This document shows positions 33,364 through 41,658 of a stretch of 64,000 nucleotides of DNA, piece by piece (within the stretch, counting starts at the first letter, position 1; the number at the start of each line of letters is the position of its first letter). The stretch is from JAMDEO01 sp963775295 (GTDB lineage: Bacteria; Actinomycetota; Thermoleophilia; RBG-16-64-13): assembly GCA_963775295.1 (NCBI GenBank), contig CAVZIK010000006.1, forward strand, positions 558,001 through 622,000, read 5' to 3'. Under the pieces are notes generated by a model, which was given only the letters and a program-made list of their open reading frames with translations, was not told the origin of the DNA and did not search any database. Both the position numbers and the translations under genes were made by a program.

Positions 33364-33758
33364 GCCAGAAACCCATCGAAACGGCCAATGTGGGGGCCGG
33401 TCTTTGGAAGGCGACAGGCATGTGGGCCTGGCTGCTCTTCCGGATAAGCGGACTCATTCTCGTCTTCTATCTTGGCGCCCACATCATCATCATTTCCACC
33501 GGGCACTTCGACAAGCTGGATCAGTTGATGAAGACCTTCGACAACCCAGCCCTCGTTCTTGCGGACTTGGCGCTGGTGGTGGCCGTGCTGTATCACGCAC
33601 TCAACGGAGTGCGGATCATTCTGATGGACCTTGGGATCGGCGTCAAGCGGCACAAGATCATGTTCTGGAGCGCTATGGCAGTGGTGGTCGTTTGCTTCGC
33701 TATTTTCGCCTGGGTGGCTTTCACCTACATCATCACGGGCAAAGGGGTGACGAGTTGA
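33360..33758 (+). CDS. sdhC: Succinate dehydrogenase cytochrome b subunit SdhC
   Basis: A 132-aa membrane anchor with three helices (MWAWLLFRISGLILVFYLGA, LALVVAVLYHALNGVRIILM, MAVVVVCFAIFAWVAFTYII). The His of YHALNGVR is a likely heme ligand. The start is TTG in a TTGA overlap with the fumarase beta stop, preceded by a purine-rich GGAAGGGGG. It shares the G-M-W-x-W and H-A-L-N-G-x-R-x-x-L-M-D patterns with the next gene. Confidence 0.9.
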   Translation: MSQKPIETANVGAGLWKATGMWAWLLFRISGLILVFYLGAHIIIISTGHFDKLDQLMKTFDNPALVLADLALVVAVLYHALNGVRIILMDLGIGVKRHKIMFWSAMAVVVVCFAIFAWVAFTYIITGKGVTS

Positions 33759-34117
33759 GAGCCGAAGCCGTCTCCAAACATCGCGGTGGCATGTGGTCGT
33801 GGCTGTTCCAACGGATCACCGCCGTCCTTTTGATCGTGTGCTTGGCAATTCACCTCATTTACACGCACATCCTGAACATCGGACAGATCGATTCGGCGAA
33901 TATCTCAGCCCGGCTCGCACATGCGGGTCTCACGACTGTCGACTTGATCCTTTTGGCAGCGGGGATTTTTCACGCTCTGAACGGTTTACGCATGGTACTG
34001 ATGGACTACTGGTTCACCTCTCGCAGCCGGGCCATGGTACTCACCATCGTCCTGTGGATCGTGGGACTTGCAGCTATGGGATACGGGACCTGGGCTCTTT
34101 GGCCCTGGATCAGTTAG
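33755..34117 (+). CDS. sdhD: Succinate dehydrogenase membrane anchor SdhD
   Basis: A 120-aa, three-helix anchor (WSWLFQRITAVLLIVCLAIH, ILLAAGIFHALNGLRMVLMD, VLTIVLWIVGLAAMGYG). The frame is open from 33305, but the TTG at 33755, in a TTGA overlap with sdhC and 6-7 nt after AAAGGGG, gives the right size. It shares the GGMWSW and HALNGLRMVLMD patterns with SdhC, suggesting a common origin, and may supply the second heme or quinone-site residue. Confidence 0.88.
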   Translation: MRAEAVSKHRGGMWSWLFQRITAVLLIVCLAIHLIYTHILNIGQIDSANISARLAHAGLTTVDLILLAAGIFHALNGLRMVLMDYWFTSRSRAMVLTIVLWIVGLAAMGYGTWALWPWIS

Positions 34118-34133
34118 GTAAGGTGAGCGAGAG

Positions 34134-35843
34134 ATGATCCATCATGACTTGATCGTGGTCGGCGGTGGCCTCTCCGGTCTTCGCGCAGCGATAGAAGCGA
34201 AAATGGCGGGCGTCGATGTGGCAATCCTTTCGCAGGTGCATCCGGCGCGCAGCCACTCTGCCGCGGCGCAGGGCGGTATAAATGCTGCCTTGGGCAACCA
34301 TCCCAACGGAGCGGACGATAGCTGGGAGAGGCATGCGTTCGATACCACCAAGGGGGGTGACTTTCTGGGTGACCAGGACGCGATAGTGCAGATGGCCAAG
34401 GACGCCATCCCCTGCATCTTCGAAATGGATCACTGGGGTTGCCCGTTCAGCCGATTCGAGGACGGACGCATTGCCCAGCGACCCTTTGGCGGAGCTGGGT
34501 TTCCACGAACATGCTACGGAGCCGACAAGACGGGGCACTACCTTCTGCAGACCCTTGTGGAGCAGGCGTACAGGCTTCGGGTGAAGTTCTATGTCGAGCA
34601 GTTCGTCACCGGACTAATAGTCCACGAAGGGCTCTGCCAGGGGGTTGTGGCCTATGACATGATCCGGGGCGGATTCGAGGCCTTTACGGCGAATGCCGTT
34701 GTAATGGCAACGGGCGGTTATGGTCGCATCTACAGCAATTCCACGAATGCGATCATCAACACCGGCGGCGGCATGGCGATGGCGTATCGCGCGGGTGTGC
34801 CCCTAAAGGATATGGAGTTCGTGCAATTCCACCCCACCGGGCTTCGGTCCACCAACATCCTGATGTCGGAGGCCGCTCGGGGTGAGGGCGCCTATCTAGT
34901 CAACGGCCTGGGCGAGCGTTTCATGGAGCGTTATGCACCCAAGTTCATGGAACTGGCCCCGCGCGATATCACCGCTCGGTCGATCCAGACCGAAATAAAC
35001 GAGGGACGCGGCATCAACGGCGAGCCCTACGTCTATCTCGACATACGGCACCTAGGGGCCGAGAAGATCCTGGAAAGGCTTCCGGGTATCCGGGACCTGG
35101 CCATCCACTTCGAGGGGGTGGACGCCATTGATTCTCCGATTCCGATTGTGCCGAGTCAGCACTACAGCATGGGAGGCATCGACACCGACCTGGACGGGAT
35201 CACGGCTATGCCCGGGTTCTTTGCAGCCGGCGAATGCGCCTGCGTATCCGTACACGGGGCCAATCGGCTGGGCGGCAACTCTCTCCTCGAGACCATCGTC
35301 TTCGGGAGACGCGCCGGCGCCGCTGTGATTCGCTATCTGGCGGACCTGCAGGAGAGGCGTCCCAATGCGCGGACTGCCTTCGCAGTCGTGGAGGCGATCG
35401 AGCGCACCATGAAGGCGTTGGCTGACCGTCCTGCCACGGTGGACGCCTACGCCCTACGTACCGAGATGACCGTCCTGATGAAAGACAATTTCTTTCTCTT
35501 CCGCGACGAAGCCACCATGAAGATCGGGCTTGACCGGTTGGTCGACATCAAGGAGCGCGTGGGTAAGATCGGGCTTCGCTGGACCGGGGAGATCTTCAAT
35601 CTCGACATGATCCGCACCTACGAGTTGGAAGGCATGGTGGATGTGGCTCTGGCGGTCGCGCAGGGAGCGCTCGTCAGGCAGGAGTCTCGAGGAGCGCACT
35701 TCCGAACCGACTTCAACAAGCGGGACGACGCCAACTGGCTGAAACACACTCTGGCCTTCTACCAGCCGGGGATCGCCGGTCCGCGGCTTGACTGGAAGCC
35801 CGTGACCCTCGGCACCTTCGAGCTAGAGGAGCGGAAGTACTGA
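34134..35843 (+). CDS. sdhA: Succinate dehydrogenase flavoprotein subunit SdhA
   Basis: A 569-aa FAD protein. FAD fold at the N-terminus (DLIVVGGGLSGLRAAIEAKM), the covalent-FAD His in RSHSAAAQGGINAAL, substrate region FVQFHPTGL, catalytic Arg in ELAPRDITARSIQTEINEGR, and GANRLGGNSLLETIVFGRRA. Length is normal. It ends in a TGATG overlap with sdhB. The enzyme oxidises succinate (or reduces fumarate) and passes electrons to SdhB. Confidence 0.97.
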   Translation: MIHHDLIVVGGGLSGLRAAIEAKMAGVDVAILSQVHPARSHSAAAQGGINAALGNHPNGADDSWERHAFDTTKGGDFLGDQDAIVQMAKDAIPCIFEMDHWGCPFSRFEDGRIAQRPFGGAGFPRTCYGADKTGHYLLQTLVEQAYRLRVKFYVEQFVTGLIVHEGLCQGVVAYDMIRGGFEAFTANAVVMATGGYGRIYSNSTNAIINTGGGMAMAYRAGVPLKDMEFVQFHPTGLRSTNILMSEAARGEGAYLVNGLGERFMERYAPKFMELAPRDITARSIQTEINEGRGINGEPYVYLDIRHLGAEKILERLPGIRDLAIHFEGVDAIDSPIPIVPSQHYSMGGIDTDLDGITAMPGFFAAGECACVSVHGANRLGGNSLLETIVFGRRAGAAVIRYLADLQERRPNARTAFAVVEAIERTMKALADRPATVDAYALRTEMTVLMKDNFFLFRDEATMKIGLDRLVDIKERVGKIGLRWTGEIFNLDMIRTYELEGMVDVALAVAQGALVRQESRGAHFRTDFNKRDDANWLKHTLAFYQPGIAGPRLDWKPVTLGTFELEERKY

Positions 35844-36568
35844 TGCCTGAAGCAATCTTTCGTATCAAGCGCCACGATCCGCGCGACAAGAAGAACGCAG
35901 AGCCTCGCTGGGACGAGTTCAAAGTTCCTTATCAGGAGAATCTGACTGTCCTGGAGGGGCTCTTCTACATTCAGGAGAACTTCGATGGGAGCGTCTGTTT
36001 TCGCTACTGCTGCCGCGCTTCGATCTGTGGCAGTTGCGCCATGTATATCAACGGGGCTTATCGGCTCGCCTGCCAAACAAACGTGAGACATCTGACCAGT
36101 AACGTGATTTCGGTGGAACCTATGCCCCATCTCCCCTTGGTGAAGGACCTCGTCTGCGAAATGGACGATTTCTTCTCCAAGTACGAGTACATCAAACCGT
36201 GGCTGATACGCAACTCCAAGGACCCGGAAAGAGAGATCCTGCAGTCTCCAGAGGATCGGCACAAGCTGAACATGCCGGTGGACTGCATTCTGTGTGGATG
36301 TTGTTACTCCAGTTGCCCGTCGGTGTGGGGCGAGGAAAACTATCTGGGGCCGGCCGCGCTATTGAAGGCCTTTCGTTTCGAGGTGGATTCGCGCGACGAG
36401 GCTCGCAAGGAACGCCTGCCCCTCTTCGACAACGAGCGGGGCGTCTACAGGTGCCACACGATTATGAACTGCGGCGAGGCATGCCCGAAGGAACTGAACC
36501 CCACCGAGGGGATCCAGTGGCTCAAGAAGGCGGCGGTGCGCCGGAGACTGTTCGGAAGGGCCAAATAG
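35843..36568 (+). CDS. sdhB: Succinate dehydrogenase iron-sulfur subunit SdhB
   Basis: A 241-aa protein with an N-terminal ferredoxin-like domain (Cys pattern in CFRYCCRASICGSCAM and LACQTN for the [2Fe-2S] cluster), then CILCGCCYSSCP and CGEACPKELNP for the [4Fe-4S] and [3Fe-4S] clusters. All cluster Cys residues appear present. It starts one base before the end of sdhA and completes the four-subunit complex. Confidence 0.95.
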   Translation: MPEAIFRIKRHDPRDKKNAEPRWDEFKVPYQENLTVLEGLFYIQENFDGSVCFRYCCRASICGSCAMYINGAYRLACQTNVRHLTSNVISVEPMPHLPLVKDLVCEMDDFFSKYEYIKPWLIRNSKDPEREILQSPEDRHKLNMPVDCILCGCCYSSCPSVWGEENYLGPAALLKAFRFEVDSRDEARKERLPLFDNERGVYRCHTIMNCGEACPKELNPTEGIQWLKKAAVRRRLFGRAK

Positions 36569-36658
36569 GCATCATCGCGGTGTCGCTCGCGGGGATTCTG
36601 GGAACCCTCCAAGGCAGTGGCGGGGATTGTCTCCGCCCATCGGCCCTGGAGGTGTACG

Positions 36659-36973
36659 GTGCGCACACTCGTCAAGGTTTCCATGCCCACAGATCTCTTC
36701 AACGACATGGTCCGGGAGGGGACCGTGGGTCCCACGCTCGATAAACTGATCGCCGTCTTTGAGCCGGAGGCCGTGTATTTCGTCGCTATGGACGGAGTGC
36801 GGACCGCCTTGATCGTCACAGATCTCAAGGAACCTTCCGATCTTGTGAAGGTTGCCGAGCCGTTCTTCCTGGCCATGGAGGCAGGGATCGAATGCTATCC
36901 GGCCATGAACCCCGACGATCTGAAGAAAGCGGCTCCTCATTTCGAGCGAGCTCTGAAAGAATTCGGCGCGTAG
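36659..36973 (+). CDS. Hypothetical 104-aa protein after sdhB
   Basis: I do not recognise this 104-aa protein with certainty. The GTG at 36659 is preceded by GGAGG at 6-7 nt, which decides the start (the frame opens at 36617). The composition and pattern (LVKVSMPTDLFNDMVREG, VYFVAMDGVRTALIVTDL, IECYPAMNPDDLKKAAPHF) suggest a small ferredoxin-like alpha/beta domain similar to DUF3303-type proteins. It lies about 90 bp after sdhB and 53 bp before the tautomerase and may be co-transcribed with both. Confidence 0.75.
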   Translation: MRTLVKVSMPTDLFNDMVREGTVGPTLDKLIAVFEPEAVYFVAMDGVRTALIVTDLKEPSDLVKVAEPFFLAMEAGIECYPAMNPDDLKKAAPHFERALKEFGA

Positions 36974-37026
36974 AACCGGAGGACGAACAAGGACGCCGCG
37001 GAAGCGTCCAGGCAGAAGGAGGAGCC

Positions 37027-37212
37027 TTGCCGCTGGTCATCGTCAAGATGCTGCAGGGACGATCAACCGAGCAGAAACGCGCGCTATCTCGTGAGATCAC
37101 CGAAGTGGTTAGTCGGGTCACCGGCGCTCAGGAAGATCAGGTTGATGTGATCATTGAAGACTATCCGAGGGAGAACTGGGCCAAGGGCGGGATCCTCTAC
37201 TCGGACAAGTGA
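37027..37212 (+). CDS. 4-oxalocrotonate tautomerase-family enzyme
   Basis: A 61-aa protein, very short but clear. It starts at TTG, preceded by an excellent GGAGGAG. After Met removal the N-terminus is Pro (PLVIVKMLQGRSTEQKRALS), the catalytic proline of the tautomerase family. IEDYPRENWAKGGILYSDK matches the family end. Such proteins tautomerise keto-enol acids; the substrate here is unknown. A hairpin follows at 37217. Confidence 0.9.
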   Translation: MPLVIVKMLQGRSTEQKRALSREITEVVSRVTGAQEDQVDVIIEDYPRENWAKGGILYSDK

Positions 37213-37216
37213 AGCA

Positions 37217-37252
37217 GGCGCGGACGCTCCCGCGTGGGGGAGCGTCCGCGCC
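37217..37252. terminator. 15-bp perfect hairpin after tautomerase gene
   Basis: GGCGCGGACGCTCCC (37217-37231) and GGGAGCGTCCGCGCC (37238-37252) pair perfectly around a 6-nt loop, 4 bp past the stop. No T-tract follows on either strand. Lies between convergent genes. Confidence 0.7.
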
Positions 37253-37295
37253 CCAGAGTGCGTCAACGCGCCGCCCGAAGCGCGAAGCCGCTGGG

Positions 37296-40200
37296 TCATA
37301 GGCCGTAGGCATCGGCCAGGAGGGTGATGGGGTGTACTAGCCGTAGCCCGGTCGCTTGGGCGATCTGCATACGACAGGTGCTGCACTCCGTTACCACGAG
37401 GTCGGGTGCGACCGCTGCCACCCGATCGAACAGCGGCCTGCCGGAGAGCATGGAAAGGTCGTAGTTGCGGGCCTTCATGCCGAATGTGCCGGCCATGCCG
37501 CAACACCCCGAGTCAAGATCAATCAGTTCCATATCTGGGATCTCGCTGAGAAGGGCCAACGATGGGCTGCCAATCTGCTGTGCCTTCAAGTGGCAGGGGA
37601 GGTGATAGGCAACGCGAAGCGGCGCCGATGACGACGAGATTGATCCGTCGCCGGCATCCCTCGTACGTAAGGGAGCGGCTTTCAACGCACTCCGGGGATG
37701 ATCGGCCCGGTACCTCTGCAGAAACTCGCCCAGATCGTGGAACGCATTCGCGATGTATGAGCACGCCTGGCTGCTGAGGTAGTCGGGATAGTGCACCTTG
37801 AAGGCGAAGGACGCGGTCGGCTCGGAACTCACCAACGCCACACCCGCGCGGGTCATGGGCAGCAGGCTGCGTACATTGAACTCGGCGGCGTCTCTCGCCA
37901 GATCGGAGAATCCGTTCAACATTTCGGGGACGCCGCTTCCACGCTGATCGGGGAAGATGACGTCGATGCCGTGGGCCTTCAGCACCCTCTCCACCGTGAA
38001 TCCCAGATCGGGATCGTTGTAGTTTGCGAACAGGTCGTAGAAGTAGGCGGCTCTTGTGGTCGCTGGTTGTTCGCTGGCGTAAACCGCGGCCGCCTCGGCG
38101 TCTGAAGCCGATGCAGCGCGCGCGTCTTCCGTCACGGCCGCTCCGGTAATGGTAGCCCCTCCCTCCTTCCGATCGGCCAGTAGTCGTTCCAAGGATCTTC
38201 CCGCGAACGGCGCCATCTTCCGGCGCCGGTCGATTCCCGCGAGGGGCTGCCCAAGCAGGCGAAGGATCCGCCGGTTTGTCACTCGGTTACTTAAGGGGGC
38301 CAATTTCTGGCCGAAGCGCGAGACTAGTTCCGCTCGCCCCATGATTACATCGGCCGGGCCGCCCGCATGATGTTCGCGGTATTTGCTCTTGGCCTCGAGC
38401 ATCAGCTTGGGAATATTGACGTTCGACGGACATTCCACGGCACACATCCCACAGACGATGCAGTAATCGGTTACCAACTTGGTCGCTGCTAGACCGTAAG
38501 TACTCTCGGGATCGAGCGCTCCCGTGATGACGGCGCGCAGGAGATTCGCCTTGGCCCGCGGCGAAGCGTGTTCTCTTCTCGTGGCTTTGTACGTGGGGCA
38601 CATCGTCGTGGTGACGACGCTCTTGCACTGTCCGCAGCCGTGGCACTTCTCGATCTCGCGCTGATACTCCTCCGCTGGGAAATGGAGAAGCGGACTCTGT
38701 TCGACGGTCCGATAGTCGGCGCCGTAACGCAGATGGCGCGGCATGCTCGTGCTGTCCTCCTGTGGACCGATCTTTTTGCCGGGGTTGAGGATGCCCTCGG
38801 GGTCGAATGCCGCTTTTATCCTCTCGAACAACGAGTAGACGTCGGCGCCGTACATGCGCCGGATATAAGGCGTTCGGACCAAGCCGTCCCCATGCTCACC
38901 CGACATCGTGCCCCGAATGCCGAGGACATAGTCGGAGACCTCCTCATAGACCGCCTGCATGATCCTGAGGTCGCCCCGTTCCTTCGGATCGAGCATAGGC
39001 CGCGTGTGTATGTTCCCGTCCCCTACGTGCCCGAACATCACCGCCTCTAGGCCGTGTCTATCGAAGAGGCGTTGTAGGAAATCCACATAACTTGGCACCT
39101 CGGACGGGTGTACCGTCACGTCTTCTATGAAGGGTAACGGCTTCCGAGGGCCAGGGGTCCTCTGTACCAAGGCCACGGCCGACTTGCGCATGTGCCAGAG
39201 GCGGTCAGTCTCCTCCATGCTGGCCGCCCGAACCATCTTCAGGGCCTGCGTAGCATCGAGATGTCGACCGAGATCCGCGAACCGGGCGTCTAAGTCGTCA
39301 TCATCCGCCCCTTCGAACTCCACCAAGATCGCCGTGTCCGTTTTCGGGGGGAGCATGACGTCTATTTGTGAATTGCGTTTGCGCACAAAACTGAGGAAGC
39401 GCGAGTCCATTATTTCGACGGCCGTGGGGGAAAGGGCCAGGACGCCGGCTACCGCCTCTCCGCAAGCAAACACCGACGGGAAGTAGACCATGGCGATATC
39501 TCGTTTGGCCGGCAGCGGAACCAGACTCAGCGTGATCTCTGTGACCAGCCCCAGGGTTCCCTCCGCGCCTATGAACAACTTGTGGAGGTGCGCCGTTCCA
39601 TCCCCGTCGCAGACCTGTTCGACGCGGTAGCCAGAGCAATTCTTCACTACCCGGGGCAGGGCCGACAATATTGTCTCCCGTTTCTCGCGCAGTTCCGGCA
39701 GGATAGCGGAAAAAGCGCGGGCCGCCACTCCGGATCCGGTGAGGAGGCGCGACAGGTCTGGACCTCCTTGGGACACAGCGCGGGCGGTGAACGGGCTTCC
39801 GTCCGACATGATGAGGTCAAGAGAGAGCACATGGTCCTTGGTGGCACCGTAGGCGACGGAGCGGGCTCCCGACGAGTTCGTACCCACCATGCCTCCCAAG
39901 CTGCAATAGTTCTCGCTCGAGGGATCGGGGGCGAAGAAAGTCCCGAGGGATTTCGTGTGACGATTCAGCTCGCCCATGATCACCCCCGGTTGCACTCGTG
40001 CCCAGGAAGCGTCGGGAGCGATTTCGATGATGCGATTCATGTAGCGGGTGAAATCCACCTGGATGCCCGCTCCCACCGCGCCGCCCGCGAGGCCGGAGCC
40101 GTTCCCCCGAGGTACCAGGGCCAAGCCCCGTTCTGCCGCGAAACACACGAGGCGAGCCACATCCTCGGCGTCCCGCGGCGCGACAACTCCCATGGGCTCG

Positions 40201-40352
40201 ATCTGATTGAGGCCCGCGTCGGTGGCATAGAGCATCCGAGTGATGGGGTCGAACTCGACGTCTCCCGAAAGCAGGCGACGAAGATCCCGCTCCACTCCTG
40301 CCGCACCTTTCCTCCCAGCTGCGATGGGACCGCGGTTCTTACCCTGCACCAT
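37296..40352 (-). CDS. Fused FAD-binding and Fe-S oxidase (GlcD/GlcF-like, glycolate or D-lactate type)
   Basis: About 1018 aa. The ATG at 40352 has GGAGG 6 nt upstream; the frame is open to 40463 but overlaps the neighbour. The N-terminal half is a PCMH-type FAD domain (LALVPRGNGSGLAGGAVGAG, SLGGMVGTNSSGARSVAYG) with the oxidase C-terminal domain (FGHVGDGNIHTRPM). Then come two [4Fe-4S] motifs (CHGCGQCKSVVTTTMCP and CIVCGMCAVECPSNVNIPK) and two CCG-type domains (CHLKAQ, SGCCGMAGTFG). This is a GlcD-GlcF/GlpC-like fusion that oxidises a 2-hydroxy acid. It overlaps the glycerate kinase gene by 14 bp. Confidence 0.92.
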   Translation of the reverse strand: MVQGKNRGPIAAGRKGAAGVERDLRRLLSGDVEFDPITRMLYATDAGLNQIEPMGVVAPRDAEDVARLVCFAAERGLALVPRGNGSGLAGGAVGAGIQVDFTRYMNRIIEIAPDASWARVQPGVIMGELNRHTKSLGTFFAPDPSSENYCSLGGMVGTNSSGARSVAYGATKDHVLSLDLIMSDGSPFTARAVSQGGPDLSRLLTGSGVAARAFSAILPELREKRETILSALPRVVKNCSGYRVEQVCDGDGTAHLHKLFIGAEGTLGLVTEITLSLVPLPAKRDIAMVYFPSVFACGEAVAGVLALSPTAVEIMDSRFLSFVRKRNSQIDVMLPPKTDTAILVEFEGADDDDLDARFADLGRHLDATQALKMVRAASMEETDRLWHMRKSAVALVQRTPGPRKPLPFIEDVTVHPSEVPSYVDFLQRLFDRHGLEAVMFGHVGDGNIHTRPMLDPKERGDLRIMQAVYEEVSDYVLGIRGTMSGEHGDGLVRTPYIRRMYGADVYSLFERIKAAFDPEGILNPGKKIGPQEDSTSMPRHLRYGADYRTVEQSPLLHFPAEEYQREIEKCHGCGQCKSVVTTTMCPTYKATRREHASPRAKANLLRAVITGALDPESTYGLAATKLVTDYCIVCGMCAVECPSNVNIPKLMLEAKSKYREHHAGGPADVIMGRAELVSRFGQKLAPLSNRVTNRRILRLLGQPLAGIDRRRKMAPFAGRSLERLLADRKEGGATITGAAVTEDARAASASDAEAAAVYASEQPATTRAAYFYDLFANYNDPDLGFTVERVLKAHGIDVIFPDQRGSGVPEMLNGFSDLARDAAEFNVRSLLPMTRAGVALVSSEPTASFAFKVHYPDYLSSQACSYIANAFHDLGEFLQRYRADHPRSALKAAPLRTRDAGDGSISSSSAPLRVAYHLPCHLKAQQIGSPSLALLSEIPDMELIDLDSGCCGMAGTFGMKARNYDLSMLSGRPLFDRVAAVAPDLVVTECSTCRMQIAQATGLRLVHPITLLADAYGL

Positions 40353-41658
40353 CACGTTCCTCCAATCCATACACCAGAAGCGCCCGGAAATCGTTGACGT
40401 TGTTGAATGTGGGCCCGGTGTGCACGAGGTCGCCGAGCGCTGCAAAGAACGATTGAGAGTCATTATTGTCGAGCATCCGTTGCGGATCGAGTCCCAAGCT
40501 CCTGCTGCGCTTCCACGAGTCCGACCCAGCCATGGCTCCGGCTACTCCGCTCGAGCCGTCGGAACCGTCTGTGTCGCAGGCTATCGCCGCGTAGCTTATC
40601 GAATCACGGAGGGCCGCGACCAGCGCCAGCATGAACTCCATGTTCGACCCACCTTGGCCATCGCCTCTCATCGTGACCGTGGTCTCCCCGCCGCTGAGGA
40701 TCGTGCAGGGAGCGGGCATGGGCTGGGAGTGCTTCACTACCTGCCGTGCGATCGCGGCGTGTCTCATGGCTACCTGCCTCGATTCACCCTCGATAGAGTC
40801 GCTGAGAATGAGCGATGGCATATCCCGCTCTTTCAGGAACGTCGCGGCGGCTTCCAAAAGACTTTGCGCCGATGCAACGATTGTCGTGGTGACCTTGGAG
40901 AAGCAAGTATCACCCGGCTTGGGTGTCTCATTTTGGGCCAGTGCGAGATATGTCAGCACTTCCGGGGAAGTCTGCAGCCGGTATTTCTCGATGACTCGTA
41001 GCGCGTCGTCCAAGGTGGACGGGTCTGGCACCGTCGGACCCGACGCAATCGTCGTCGGGTCGCCGCCGACCACATCCGAGATGAGGATGTTGGCGACTGC
41101 CGCCGGATAGGAGGCGCAGGCGAGACGGCCTCCCTTGATCGCGGAGAGGTGCTTGCGCAGGCAGTTAATCTCGCCAATGTCCGCGCCGGCCCTCAGCAAC
41201 TGTGCGGTGAGCGACTGTTTGTCTTGCAGTCTCACGGACCCCGCCGGTAGTGGAAGGAGCGCGGACCCCCCGCCCGAGAAGAGCGCTATGACCAGGTCGT
41301 CAGGACGGAGAGCACTCACGAGCTTCATGATCCTGTTGGCGGCGGCAAGTCCGAAGCCGTCAGGAATAGGATGGGCCGCCTCCACCACCTCGATCCGCTC
41401 GCATTCCAGCCCGTAGCCACAGGGCACGACCACGAGCCCGGAGAGCTCACCCGGCCAGTGCCGCTCCGTGGCCAGGGCCATCGCTGCGGACGCCTTTCCC
41501 GCTCCCACGACGATGGTTCGGCCTTGAGGTGGCGCGGGCAGGGCTGGGGGAACCACTTTCTCCGGGGCGACCGCCTCCAGCGCAGCTTGGAAAGCCTCCA
41601 GGAGAAGGGCGGCGGCGCCGGACCCGGGCCCGGCAGATGTGTCTGTTGCATCATTCAT
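40339..41658 (-). CDS. Glycerate 2-kinase (MOFRL/GckA family)
   Basis: About 439 aa from the ATG at 41658, which follows GGAGGCGTTCC; the frame extends to 41724 within the racemase gene. Signatures: VVGAGKASAAMALATERHW, VIALFSGGGSALLPLPAG, INCLRKHLSAIKGGRLA, ILSDVVGGDP-like ISDVVGGDPTTIASGPT, and ILSGGETTVTMRGDGQGGSN. The enzyme phosphorylates glycerate. It overlaps the LarA-like gene by 8 bp and the oxidase by 14 bp. Confidence 0.94.
   Translation of the reverse strand: MNDATDTSAGPGSGAAALLLEAFQAALEAVAPEKVVPPALPAPPQGRTIVVGAGKASAAMALATERHWPGELSGLVVVPCGYGLECERIEVVEAAHPIPDGFGLAAANRIMKLVSALRPDDLVIALFSGGGSALLPLPAGSVRLQDKQSLTAQLLRAGADIGEINCLRKHLSAIKGGRLACASYPAAVANILISDVVGGDPTTIASGPTVPDPSTLDDALRVIEKYRLQTSPEVLTYLALAQNETPKPGDTCFSKVTTTIVASAQSLLEAAATFLKERDMPSLILSDSIEGESRQVAMRHAAIARQVVKHSQPMPAPCTILSGGETTVTMRGDGQGGSNMEFMLALVAALRDSISYAAIACDTDGSDGSSGVAGAMAGSDSWKRSRSLGLDPQRMLDNNDSQSFFAALGDLVHTGPTFNNVNDFRALLVYGLEERDGAG

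Noticed and set aside
33305..33754. Upstream extension of the sdhD frame
   Set aside because: It lies over sdhC in another frame; the TTG at 33755 with a Shine-Dalgarno and TTGA overlap gives a normal SdhD.
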